Positions 35,405-47,480 of a stretch of DNA of 64,000 nt are shown here, piece after piece. The position numbers and the translations under genes are program-made. The number at the start of each line of letters is the position of its first letter. Positions within the stretch are counted from its first letter, which is position 1. The DNA is from Parietaria judaica (taxonomy: Eukaryota; Streptophyta; Magnoliopsida; Rosales; Urticaceae), in the NCBI GenBank assembly GCA_954871525.1, contig OX940861.1, positions 7,548,842 to 7,612,841 on the forward strand. The letters run 5' to 3'. Below the pieces are notes generated by a model that saw only the letters and a list, made by a program, of their open reading frames with translations, had not been told where the DNA came from and did no database searches.

Positions 35405-37813
35405 TTGACTACAACACATTTAAGCGTTGGATATAATAATAAATAAATGTGCAAGTAAACTTACAATCTTGAAGCGACTAACGGTGTCAAAATCGGGCCG
35501 TTTGTGGCCACACATCTGAAGAACCTCGTCTCGGGCCTTGTCTTGCCAATCGGGGTGCATGGACAAAACGACAATCGTCCACGTTAGCAAACTGGCTGTC
35601 GTATCTGTGCCTGCATAGTAGAGCAGTTTACACTCCTCGATCACCTCTTCGATGCTCATCCCGTTGCGTTCCCGTAGCACCAACCCAAGCAAATCTGCGG
35701 GATTTTCGACCACCTCTTGCTCTTTTTTGCGAATGATTTTGCGTAATATTGACTTGATCTCCTTGTCCAATTTGTATCGCCTTCTGTTCTTTCTTGTCGG
35801 TACAAATCTGCGAATATAATGTATCAGTGTAAGAGATATACTTCTTGAAGAAGGATTTGAGAAAGTAAACCACACCTATAAGAGAACTCTTAAATAACAT
35901 TTTGTATCATTTTTATTATATGTTGTTGTTAGAAACTAAAATTCATAGGGTAAAATGCAACATTTTTTTTAATAATAGGGCATATTGTTGTAAAACACTA
36001 AAATTAAGGGAGCAAAGTGCACTAACATGACAAGGCTCGAGAACCATTTGTGCCGATTACTTTAAATGCAAATATACCTGAAGCCTGGGATGTAAATGCT
36101 AGAATAGGCGTCAACGGCCAAAATAGCTTGCTCTTTTTGAAGCTCAAATATTCTCTTTCCGTCTTCGAAACTGCTCCCGAAAGCTGCACGAGCAATAACA
36201 TCGCCGGCCAAGTTGTGGAACTCCGGTGCCACGTCAATTTCGCAGGATTTGTCATTAAGACTTGTTAATCTCATCCAATGGTCAATCAGATTAGAGCAGC
36301 CAGTCAAAAAAGACGGCATCATCTCCTAATTATTTCGATGAATCGAAGAAAAAATTTAACATTAGTGAGTTCCATGGCATGAGATCACGCCGTTTAGGCT
36401 TAATATAATATAATTTGATTAATATCATATTATAAAATATTTCTTAAAAAAATCACTAGTAGTCTAGTAGGCGTAGCTATTGGATAATTAAAAAAAAAAA
36501 TGTATGAATATTTTATTTAATCCTATATGTATTTTTTTGACTTTTGTCATGTACTGTTTGTGATACGTCCCTCAAACACTGCCAAGGCTGTTCGATAAAA
36601 AAAATAAAAAAAATCAGAGTGAACAAAGCCTATTTTAAGAGTTATTTATTAAATTAATTAAACACACAAAAGAGCATCAATTATAGAGAGCTTCACATCT
36701 CTGGATTCCTAAGTTAAAAATAGCCCAAAAACAGAAAAAAATACCTTCAAGTTGTAAAGGTGAAAAGCAGGTAGAATTTGTCTTCGTCGTTTGGACCATT
36801 TTTCTCCTTCCAAAGTGGTGATTCCCTTGTGCAGAATATCCACCAAAGGGCTATGCGGCGGCTTCACTAAATCACCATTCTTGCCTTCTAAAATCCTCCT
36901 TATTATCTCCGGTTCTCCGATTACCACCCTCGGCTTTGTCCCGATCCATGTCATACAAACTCTTCCTGCCAACACGCACAAATAGATAGGTAAAATTTTT
37001 GTCCCGAGGTCTAAGTTTTGTCCCGGTTTCGATTGTACAGTCTGTGCTTAATGTTTGACACATAAATTGTTTAAAATATATCTATTTTGATTTTTACTTT
37101 TAGGATGGTTTTTTTAAACTATTCCATTTTCACGCATTGATAGCAGTTTGGACTTATTAATTTATTTATTTTGATTTGAATAAACAGTTAATTTATGCAA
37201 AAACTGGTATTTTTTTTTATCTAAACATAACTAATAAAAATCACGTGTTAAAAAATATCGGGCTTTCCCAAACAGGAACTATACGTCGATAAACGCAAAA
37301 AACTCAAACCCGGTTTCAGTCCTAATATGATAATTTTTTTCACTACAAACCGTAAGTCTAAAACCCGATCACGGAGTTAGTCAATAATTGCATAAATCCG
37401 GGACCTGGTTTCAGTATACAAAATTGTTTTCATTACAAACCGTAACTCTAAAACCCGATCACGGAGTTAGTCAATAATTGCATAAATCCGGGACCTGGTT
37501 TCAGAATACAAAATTGTTTTCATTACAAACCATATTTTTGTATTGCGCGGTGGAAGAAGGGGAAGACTCGCGGCGCGATGCGGTGGTGATGAGACGCCAT
37601 GGGGCGATACTGTGCTTCGGAGATGGCGGTTTTGATGTCGTGTGTGTCGCCATGAAGAAACTTGTAGGAAGTCCCTCTGATCCCTTGCTGCCTCAAGAGT
37701 GTCTCCAAGTGTTTCGGTCGCCACCAAACGACGTGCACTGCTTTGGCTGTGCTGCAAAGGATTAACGAAACCAAACACACCACAAAGGCTTCCAACAAGT
37801 GATGATTTTCCAT
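34616..37813 (-). CDS. Cytochrome P450, CYP72A-type (5 exons)
   Basis: Exons: 37813-37531, 36965-36745, 36325-36078, 35807-35465 and 35065-34616. All introns are GT-AG, and the joined frame is 514 codons plus stop. The protein begins with a hydrophobic anchor (about residues 5-30), placing it on the ER membrane. It then shows WWRPKHLETLLRQQG, as in CYP72 proteins, and the oxygen-binding AGTDTT of helix I (316-321). The ExxR is at Glu372/Arg375, PERF at 428-431, and the haem loop FGWGPRTCLG has Cys462 as the iron ligand. CYP72A enzymes oxidise diverse substrates, including secologanin precursors, gibberellins and triterpenes, so the substrate cannot be predicted. No lesion is seen. Intron 1 contains a tandem repeat that copies the first splice donor. 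Family placement is by recalled similarity; CYP721 or CYP709 are less likely alternatives. Confidence 0.93.
37341..37531. repeat. 90-bp tandem repeat spanning the intron 1 donor of the P450 gene
   Basis: The unit beginning CA(C/T)TACAAACC recurs at 37341, 37431 and 37521, exactly 90 bp apart. The third, partial copy ends at the exon 1/intron 1 junction. On the gene strand each copy contains GGTTTGTA(A/G)TG, the donor sequence of intron 1, so two spare donors lie 90 and 180 bases into the intron. Confidence 0.85.
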
Positions 37814-39093
37814 TTTCTAATCGATATGATAAGTGATCTAGTGTTATTTATTACGACTTTTTTCTTGCTTTCGAGAGTTGACTTGGAAACTTCTTGGTCT
37901 TTTGTTCTTACTTTTTTTAAGCTCCTTCATAGTGGCGAAAGTATCCAATATTTTAAGTAGTAGCGACAAAACTTTCCAATTTCTTTTTTCTGGTAGCATA
38001 ACTTTTTTTTTTTTTTTTTTTTCAGCAAGAGTTCCAAATAGCATTCTATAAGGAGAATTTTCAATGTCATCGTTTTTTCTTCCCCATTAAATTCTAGTCA
38101 TATTGTTAATAGAAAATGTTAAAATTGACATAAGTACTTGATGTTTTTAATTTAGTGCTAAAACAAATATATTTGGTACTAAATTGTAATATAACTTACA
38201 AATAAACTAAATATATTTGGTGCTAAAATAAATATATTTCGAATTTAATAAGGAAAGAAAAATAATGATATTAGGAACTTTCACCACTATTATATGATGA
38301 TATTGGAAACTTTTAACGCAAAAAAAAAAAAAGAAAAAAAAAGAGCTTTTGTGGCTATTATGTAAAATATTAGATACTTTTTTATTTAGTATCCCGATTA
38401 ATAATGATAATAATATAAGATACAGTCCAAGATAGATATAAAAATATTTTTTTCCATAGACAACAATTTCTTAGCAAGTTTATAGATGATTCCTTTTGTG
38501 GCATATATTTATCCATATATTGTTCAAATACATTGTTATAATTTATTTTTTAATAACGTTAGATGTCTTGTCTACATCCTTAACCTAACTTTAATTAATT
38601 GACAGACAAAAAGTCCAGTATAAACTTGTAAAACGACAACAAGAAGAAAACGACAGAATAATTAAGAACGACAAAGTGATATGAACGTTTATTTGCATGG
38701 AACATGCAGATTAAAAGCCAATATTTCTCTCCTCTCCACAACTTATTTATTCATTTATTTATTTATTTATTCTTATTGATATTATTTATTGATGATTGTT
38801 TCCATGACATATTCAAGGCTTTATTGCTTAGTTATTTGGTCATTAATAGGTTTTATTTTCGTTGCTTTATTTTAAGACGGTAGTTTAAGAGTTTTTCTTT
38901 ATATTTGTAATTCAAAACATGTAGAGAAATGGGATTCAATGATTGAATAAAAAAATTAGTGCTTGAAAGTTTATCACAAAGTTCATCGATTTTATATTGT
39001 TCGGGCTATATCACAAAGTAAAGTTAGAAACAACATAAGGAGCAATGAGGTAGGTGATAGTAGGGTGAGCCCATCTGGGTACCCGTTTTGTTG
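37814..39093. other. Presumed P450 promoter and AT-rich intergenic DNA
   Basis: The first bases upstream of the ATG contain TTATTTATTA-type words (about 37845-37853) that could serve as a TATA element, but none stands out. The rest is AT-rich with poly(T)/poly(A) runs (38004-38023, 38323-38343). No other gene. Confidence 0.4.
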
Positions 39094-39410
39094 TGTTGAG
39101 GGTGAAGCCTAATTTACACGGAAACACTACCGAGACCCAACATAGAGCAGTCAAATCGTAGCTTTATTTTTGCTTATAAGACTTGCAGCCGTCATTAGTG
39201 TGTTTTGTAGCACAAAAGAGAGAGAGAGAGAGACGAGATTGAGAGTGTAACCAGAAACTCCGATTGCGAGCTTGATAGTGGATTGCGATTTACAGGCGGC
39301 AAGTGGACGTACCTCCTACACTGGGAGCGAACCACTATAATTCTGGTGTCAATTTTCAATTTCGTTAATTGCTTTATCGTTTTTTTATTTGAGAATTAGA
39401 GCGAAACCAA
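39094..39410 (+). repeat. Diverged LTR-like copy, inverse of 1296-1569
   Basis: It begins TGTTGAGGGTGAAGCC and matches the reverse complement of the solo LTR at 1296-1569 through blocks such as GTGTAACCAGAAACTCCGAT and GGTGTCAATTT. It carries a (GA)n run at 39213-39232 that the other copy lacks. The right end has lost the TAACA terminus and no target duplication was found, so it is an old or truncated copy. Confidence 0.6.
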
Positions 39411-41284
39411 AATCGGGAAAATTTTTCGGGGCCCCTTGTAGAAGAAAAAAGATATTACAAAAAAACTCGTATCAATCGTGAGACTAATTACTCCTTAAAT
39501 TTCTATAAATTAATACTATTTAGAATATTAATTTATATTTGATACCCAACTTCCATCAATTTTGATTTATCAAACTGTACTATAAACTATAAAGTCTAAG
39601 GTTTCAATTTTAAATGAAAACAAAAGTAATAAAATTTGTTAATAGAAAGGTATCAATGCTAGTAAAGTGAATGTGGGGCCCACACCACCGTGGTGTTGTT
39701 GTTGTTGTTTTTTTTTTTTTTTTGGACACCGCCGTATTTACTAAACACAACTTTTCAAAAACTCTTCCTGGTCTAATAAGTATGCGATAAATAAATAATA
39801 AATAGAGAAGCCCAATAAACATAAAGAAGGGCCCTCTCAAGTCATCTATTTCCTTGAGAGATATTTGAACGAAGTGTTTCATGGCGTCAACTTGAACTTT
39901 TGCATATGGCCAACAACCGGCGAGGGGGCCCTAGGCCAGCGCCTTGCTCGCATATCCCAAATACCGGCCTTAATATTAAAACCATGAGAGTATAAACTAT
40001 AAACTACTATATATATATTACTATAGTTCTTTGAAAGTAGAACTAATGCTACTTATATATATAGTTATATCTCAAGTTTTTAAAATTTAGTCTGTAATTA
40101 TATATATATATATAAACGAAACAGTAGATCATCTATCACTTTTACGATAAATTTATATTTTAAAATAAGTAAAATGAAAAATACTTATAAATCCGGTTTT
40201 GAGTATCATACTATTCGGGGATCGGGTATTTTAGCCTCTAAACCCGGAATTCGGATTCGATTTTATTCCAAATGTGGTTTAATCCAGTTTTAAACCAAAT
40301 GAAAATCAGATCATATCCGAACGCAGTTTTAAACCCGCATTTCAGAGTTTCTGTTACATGCTTACTAAATAGAAATCATACTGAGCCTATCAAACGATGG
40401 TTATAAAGGAATACGACAGGAAATAATCTATAGCTGAAAAAACGACATGCAGTATGTAAAGAAGTAAACTAATTGAAAAACAACAGGTAAATAAACATAG
40501 TGAAAAACGAGATATGATAAACTGCATTACTATAACAATACAACGATAAAATATCGATTAATGCATATAAAACGACAATAAAATTGAACCCGGAGAATAT
40601 TTGAATGAAAATGATAAATCACATTTACATGAAAACAACTACCATAATAATAATAATAATAAATAAATAAATAAAACTAAAAAATAAAAGTAGTAAGAAC
40701 GTATATATCATATAAAGTGTTTAATGTTTGAAACTATAGTGATATACTTTGAAAAGCGATGGGAAACTTGAGAGCGCATTGTAACATTGGCCGATAGCGC
40801 AACCCCATTCAAAACAAAAAGTAATGAGAAACTACACAAGTACATAAAACGACAATCACCTTATAAAACGACAAGAAGAGAATCTAATCATCAAAAGAAG
40901 AAGCCGAACAGCAATAAAGAGGAAACGACAACACGACATGGAACTGAAAACGACAAGCACACATGATGGTCATGATTCATGAAAGTGTATGTAATACATT
41001 AGTCTGCAAATTTATTCTATCTTAAAAAAATAAAAAATAAAAACTTTTGATCAAATAAGTTAAAAAATAAAAACACGAGAAAAAGATTTACCAAAAAAAA
41101 AAAAGGTTATATTCACCATTGTGAGAATATATGCATTTATATATAAATTATTTATGAATAAATTTCCTATCAGAAAAGCTGATATTTTTTAGCAACAAAA
41201 ATCCTGTCACAGCTTCCAAATTGGCAATCCCACAGATTTCTTTTGCCGCTATCGATATGTTATACATATGATGAGTGTTATATA

Positions 41285-41325
<41 letters not shown>

Positions 41326-42978
41326 CAGATATCAGTAATCCATGTCCAAAAAACACCAAAGGTTTAAGAGATTTGTCCATAGTTTTAAAAAATTCATTTA
41401 TGCCCATTAATGAAATTTTTGGACCAAATTAACCCTAATAATGATTAATTTTAAATATAAAATTTTAAAATTTATTTCCTTTAATATTAATTCGTTGACT
41501 AATCTTATGAATTTAATCCAAATATCAAAATAAATTAAAATCCTAAATAATTTCTCTCTCTCCTCCCTACTCTCTCTTCTCACTCTCCCTTCCACGATCT
41601 CTCTCTTTCTCACTCATGACAATTCGAAGCTTGCTCAAGCAAACGTAGTCGCCCGGGTAAGACTGTCATTTAATCCCTCACTCCTCGAGTCCTCTTACGC
41701 CGATTGCTTCCCCTCTTCGATTCTCTCGCTCGTTCGCTCGCGGAGGTTTGCTCGTTTGCTCGTGGAGGTTCGTCGTCGTTTGTTCGCCTTTTCTAAGTCG
41801 CCGTCGTTTGTCGCTCGTTCGCTCGTGGAGGTTCGTTGTAGTTTATTCACCGTTTCTCAATCGTCGTCGTTTGTTTATAAATATATTTACATTTTTTTTA
41901 AATTTCGTAAATATATTTACAATTTATAACTACAACTTTATTGAAAATTTCGTAATTATATTTACAGTTTACTGCACGTACTACTGTGGTTGAAAATCCT
42001 ACGGACGCTCGTAAACAAGCACAATGTCCCGAGGTTCAATAGGTTATTGAATTGTCGTAAATATATTTACAGTTTTATAACTCTATTTACAGTTTACTGC
42101 ACGTACTACTGTGGTTGAAAATCCTACGGACGCTAGTAAACAAGCGCAATGTCCTGAGGTTTAGGTTAATGAATTGTCGTAAATATATTTATAGTTTTAT
42201 GACTACAACTTTATTGAAATTTCCTAACTATATTTACAGTTCATAACTACAACTTTATTGTAATTTTGTAACTATATTTTACAGTTTATTACACGAAAAT
42301 TAGGCTGAAATTATACAATTGATTTATAATTGATTTTGGGAATTTTGATTTTCAAATTACAAATCGTTATAATCCTTGTTAATAAGGATAACAATATTTC
42401 AAAACCAATTAATATTTCAAAATATTTGTTTAATCGTTAAAATAGGAAGGATAAATTTTAATTTATTTAGTTTGCTACATTTAAAGAAAATATTTGTTTT
42501 ATTTTTTAATTAAAAAAAATGAATTAAAATTAAATGTGGCTTAATTAGAAGGGCACATTAGTCTATATTTTAATTTGTTGGTGGTTATGATTACCATAAT
42601 TAAAAATGTGCATTTTTTTTAAACCTTGAGTTACAAATGAACATTTCTCTCATTTATCATAAAAGATTACAGCTAATATAAAGTTGGAACTTAAGTGCAC
42701 TAATACAGTTTGAGTAAATTAATATTAACTATAGCGATTCCATATCGAAAGAATCGTCCTTCCTGATTTCTTTGTATTCCATAGTTTTGACCAAAGATTC
42801 ACTAATACTACAATAGTACAATGATTAAATTTTAATATATGATTAGTTACATGTACGAGTGTACTAACTATGCTGACCATTGGTATTTTATTTTATTTTT
42901 TATAATTAATTCAAAACATGCCTAATTAATTATTCAAGTTCTCTTATATATACATGTGCAAAATTCACGATTATATAA
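39411..42978. other. AT-rich intergenic stretch with local tandem repeats
   Basis: No supportable gene. (TA)n is long at about 41281-41322. Between 41710 and 41870 a CTCG(T/C)TCGCTCG(T/C)GGAGGTT word repeats. At 41960-42200 a 125-bp unit containing ACTGCACGTACTACTGTGG occurs twice. Segments at about 41365-41450 and 42480-42650 are weakly inverted copies of each other, so a decayed foldback transposon is possible but unproven. Confidence 0.4.
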
Positions 42979-43640
42979 TTTTTTTTTTTTTTAGAGAAAA
43001 GCGAACTTGTATTAATCAGAGAGGGAGGGTATCCCTTTGAATATAGTTTTCAAGCACAAAGGGCTCTCGTTAGACCAAAAATCTGGTGTTGACCCGGAGA
43101 GCCGGGATTTGGCAAGGCAATTCGCCACCCCATTACAAGATCTAGACGTCCACCTATAACCCTCGGACATACCAATTACACTAGCTATCCGAACAATACC
43201 CGCGAGGATTGGTCCTTGTTTACAATTAAAGTTATCATCATGGAGTAATTGTGACGCTTGGAGACAATCCGTTTCCACCTCCGAGACCGTCAAGCCCCGC
43301 TCGCTCGCAAACCGAAGACCGAAGAGAATGGCTTAACATTCCGCCGTGAGAGCCGAGTCCGCTCTATCCACCTCGGAAGCAGCCACACCAAGAATAGTCC
43401 CGTGGTTGTCCCTAATAACCGCCCCGACCGCTGTACGCCCCGAAATTGAGTCCCAAGCCGCATCAACGTTAACCTTTAACCCGCCATTCGCCGCACCGGT
43501 GATTGCTTTGTTTGTAGCTCTCAAGCCAACTAGCCACTTCCCCAACCCACTCTTGGACATATTTTTGTATGCCCTCTATTCAGATGCTAATCCCGCTCAC
43601 ATAAGATTATGGTCGTTCGCCTAGAATGAATAGTACCTAT
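42979..43640 (-). pseudogene. LINE 3' end: RNase H-like domain plus poly(A) tail
   Basis: On the minus strand the frame from about 43600 reads KVNVDAAWDSISGRTAVGAVIRD, the start of the plant LINE-type RNase H fold, then SALTAEC. An in-frame TAA (about 43333-43335) interrupts it before AILFGLRFASERGL. It continues through VSEVETDCLQASQLL to WTSRSCNGVANCLAK and a stop at 43012. A run of A (plus-strand T at 42979-42992) follows, a retroposon tail. The upstream zinc-binding part of what is probably the same element lies at 47480-47980. Confidence 0.75.
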
Positions 43641-43835
43641 TAAAGTTATATTATATAGTTATCTTTGGATTATAAATAGATAATATTAATTGAATGTTTG
43701 ATCCATAGTTCTTTAATGTTGCTATCGTGCTCAGTTATCACAAGTAGTCTTTTGTGAGGAGGTTTGACTGTCACGAATAAAGAACTTAAAATGGTCCATG
43801 GTCTAGATTAGAAATGAGAATTTCTAAGGCGTGAA

Positions 43836-45617
43836 CAAGGTTCAAAATTTCGTTCGATTTTCGTTCGATTATCGCTCAAAATAAGCATCTCGGTAAGTTA
43901 TCTCCCTTAATCGTTTTTGTTTTATAGTTTTCGCGATTTTTGGGGGGGAAAGTGAACAACTTTTCGTTTTAGGTTTTCAAGTGTTAATTTTTGAAAACTG
44001 AAGGACCTATCGCTAAATAACGAAAAGTCTTTAGGTTTTTATCCTTTCTCTCGAAAACACCTCTTTTTTCCGCCTCCACACTCTTCTTCTCGCCATCACC
44101 TTCACAAAACTTTTCTCTTGCCGCGATTTTCGCTTGGAATAGAAGGTTGCTTCTCGTCGTGGGTGGAGATTTTCGAAGTCCTAATTCAACTATGGCAAAA
44201 GTACATAGTTCTTCTAATCTCCGAATTTGAAGGTATTTTTAGGGTTTTTTTAAGGAGATCTTGGGTGTTTTTAGGTTTAGGTGTTGAATATGTATGAATC
44301 ATGTCAAATTTTAACAAATTTATTCTATATTTCATATAGTTACTTAAGACATAAGATCTATTAGGTTGATTTTGAATGAAAGTTTGAGTTTGAGTTTCTT
44401 ATTACTTTGATTGTACATATTCGGTTTTGAATGAAATATTGTTGTTGACATTGATTTTTTTAGGTTTATTAAGGAATATGGATAAATTATTATGGTTTTT
44501 GTGAATTTGGTTAATTTTTCTGCAGATCCGGGGTGATTTTAGGTGTTTTCCGAATTGTTATATAATTGCGGCAAAAGTACTTATTTTTCGGAAATTCACG
44601 CTTTGAGCTAGTTACTCAAATATTTTGGTGTAATTTCGTTTTATAAAATTGTATATAATTTATAAACTAATAGGTTGGCATAAAGTTTTTTTTAATTTGA
44701 AGTTTTTTCTGAATTGTGATATCAGTGAGGCAAAAGTACATATGTTTCGGAAATTGTTGAGTTGAGCTAGTTACTCGAATATTTTGGTGTAATTTTGTTT
44801 TATAAAGTTGTATATAATTTAAAAACTAATCGGTTGACATAATTTTTTTTAATTTAAAGTTTTTCTGAATTTTGATATCATTGCGGCAAAAGTACATATG
44901 TTTCGGAAATTGTTGATTTGAGCTAGTTACTCGAATATTTTGGTATAATTTCATTTTATAAAATTGTATATAATTTAAAAACTCATCGGTTGACATAATT
45001 TTTTTTTTAATTTAAATTTTTTCTGAATTATGATATCATTGCGGCAAAAGTACATATGTTTCGGAAATTGGTTAATTTGAGCTAGTTAATCGAATATTTT
45101 GGTGTAATTTTGTTTTATAACATTGTATATAATTTATAAACTGTTAGGTTGACATAATTGTTTTATTAATTTGACATTTTCTATAATATTGCGGCAAAAG
45201 TACAATTTTTAGGTAATTTGTTAAATTGAGCTAGTTTTTCAGTCTTGTTTTAAATAAATTCTCGTGTGCAGTGCAGATTTTATATAATAATAATTGGTGA
45301 TTTGTAAATATTTATTTTGGTAAGTAAATAATAATTTATTTTACACATTTTATAATTTATTTGTATAGAATAATTTTAATTTGTAAATAATAATTTGTAA
45401 CTTATAAATTATAATTTTTATTAATATGTTATTAATATGTAATTTTTTATAGGTTTTCAATCGACAAATCCATCGATAAACGATTAATCCATCGATAAGT
45501 TTCGATAACGGCAAACGAAAAGTATTATAAGTTTTCCATCGATAAATCCATTGGCAAACGATTAATCCATCGATAATGGCAAACAATTTATCGGCAAAAA
45601 CGGCATTCAAATCCTTG
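43836..45617 (+). mobile_element. hAT-like non-autonomous element, copy 2 (1782 bp)
   Basis: It starts CAAGGTTCAAAATTTCG and ends GGCATTCAAATCCTTG, flanked by a perfect 8-bp duplication, GGCGTGAA (43828-43835 and 45618-45625). It is homologous to 8868-10118 in reverse orientation. It contains five tandem copies, about 156 bp apart, of a unit with GCAAAAGTAC (at 44571, 44730, 44886, 45044 and 45194). A sixth diverged GGCAAAAGTAC lies near 44194. Subterminal ATCCATCGATAAACGATTAA words recur at the right end. No transposase frame. Confidence 0.88.
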
Positions 45618-45625
45618 GGCGTGAA

Positions 45626-47480
45626 CAACCATTGATGAACTTAATCACAATTAGGTGATGATCTATTATCGGATCATAGTGTAGTCCGTGCACTGTTAAG
45701 TTTATCAAATATGAAGTGTCTTCATATTGGACAGAATAGACTCACATCCGAAATCATGAAATAAGTCCGTCACTGATGATAGTACGATAGGGTCGCTTAA
45801 ATGATCAAATGGAATTAGGTTGACGTCCTTAGCATTATGGACTTGTACGGTTCAACTTATATAATCTTTGATTTAATCGTTACAGAGTACAACTTGGTAC
45901 TCCTAATACTTTTATTTTGGGATTAGACGGTTGACCGGGATAAGTTGCACAATAGCAGATATGGACAATATCTTTATGATATTCTTATTGTGATTCATGG
46001 AAACAAATAAGTACTCATGATCAACTCATTAGATTCATCATCTTATGAGTGAGTAGTTTGTAAGAATCATAAGAATAAGATAGTGTCATCAAAAAGGGCA
46101 GAACGGTAAATATCACCCTTTTGATGAGTGTCATAATAAGACGAAGACCTAGCACACCAGATATCTGATTGAATCAATGGATACCTGTGTTCAGGAAGAT
46201 AATTATCATACACACTTGAGAGTTCAGCCAAGAGCTATAGTGGAATGTAATCGAGGTTGGTAAAAGTCTACTCTTTTACCGTAGCTCAAGTGTGTACGTC
46301 CATTAGTCCCCTTTGTAGCTCTATAGAGGATGACACCGCAAATATAATCAAATATTTCATTTGAATAGGATACTCCAATAAGATTCGGTTCGTGATTATT
46401 ATCACGAATTACTGATTACCCTAAATAGTTGCAAAAGTACCAAAGTTTGGTATGCCAGTGAAACTGCAAAAAAATGATTGAATTTAATCATAAGACATCC
46501 GTAGGGTTGTGGGAAAATAAATTCTGGTACAGTTATCTTTTTGAATCGTGTCATTCTGACAGACGGTTTGAGATTTATGATAATAACAGTTTTTAGTCCT
46601 AGACTAAAAATGACACTGTTATTTAAATAAAAAATTAGAGAAATTAAATATTGATATTTATACCTGAAATAGTTAATGAGAGAAATCGAATAATATTTTT
46701 TGAATTATAATCATATATTCAAAATTAAATATTTGAATATATAAAGAGTTGATTTATTAAATCTTTTCGGGTATTTTCTGAAAAAGATTTGATTTGGATT
46801 TATTCTTTATTTGATTTAATTAAACCAAATCTTAGAGTGAATATCTCCAAGTAGTTGAGTAAATCTCTCACAATTGACTGAGAGATTTTCTCAAAGCGGT
46901 TGGGCCATTCCCTATAAATAGGGAACACCTGAAACCGAAAAATATACTCTCACACTCTCTCACATTCTCAGATTTCGATATCTCTCTCTCTCTCTCTCTC
47001 TCAAGATAGTTCAGGGTTTTATCCAGTGGGAGCCCACACCTCCTGGCGACGTAGACCTGGAGAATACATCGGAAGACTTCTGGAAGCATCTTCTTGACAG
47101 AAATCGCAAGAAGACTTGAAGATCGGAGTCAGAAAGTTCTTCAGAGAATCAAGATCCGTGTCAGAGACTAAAAGATAAAGGTACACGATTTCAAGGTTAT
47201 TTATTAAGAATTATTTACTGGTACTCATGGCTCAGAATTAAAATCAAGAACGATTTAAATAAATTAAAATAATTAATTCATCACGATCGAGAAAATTAAT
47301 TGTAAATTAATTTTGAAACAGACGGTTTGACAGGGTTATTGGTATAGGACTCTAACTCAGTAAAAATTTTAAAGGTCAAACCGCGTGACTTAATCAATGA
47401 TTACAATTTCTTATAGTCGGCGGTGACTGTTTTCAGTTTAGATCCGCAGATACGACCAGGAATCAGTGTTAATGCGATGT
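45626..47480. other. Repeat-like non-coding DNA inserted in the LINE
   Basis: Together with 43641-43827 this forms a block separating two LINE domains. It has no protein-coding signal. It contains a short inverted repeat (GTCATCAAAAAGGG / CCCTTTTGATGA, about 46085-46130) and a (TC)n run (46981-47002). It also has moderately complex sequence resembling the untranslated parts of an LTR element. No LTR pair or terminal duplication could be established. Confidence 0.35.

Noticed and set aside
37478..37765. Plus-strand frame opposite P450 exon 1
   Set aside because: Antisense shadow; the minus strand has the P450 N-terminal anchor and the correct splice donor.
42979..43640. Host RNase H-like protein gene
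   Set aside because: In-frame stop, poly(A) tail directly after the frame, and similarity to the LINE C-terminal domain point to a dead retroposon.
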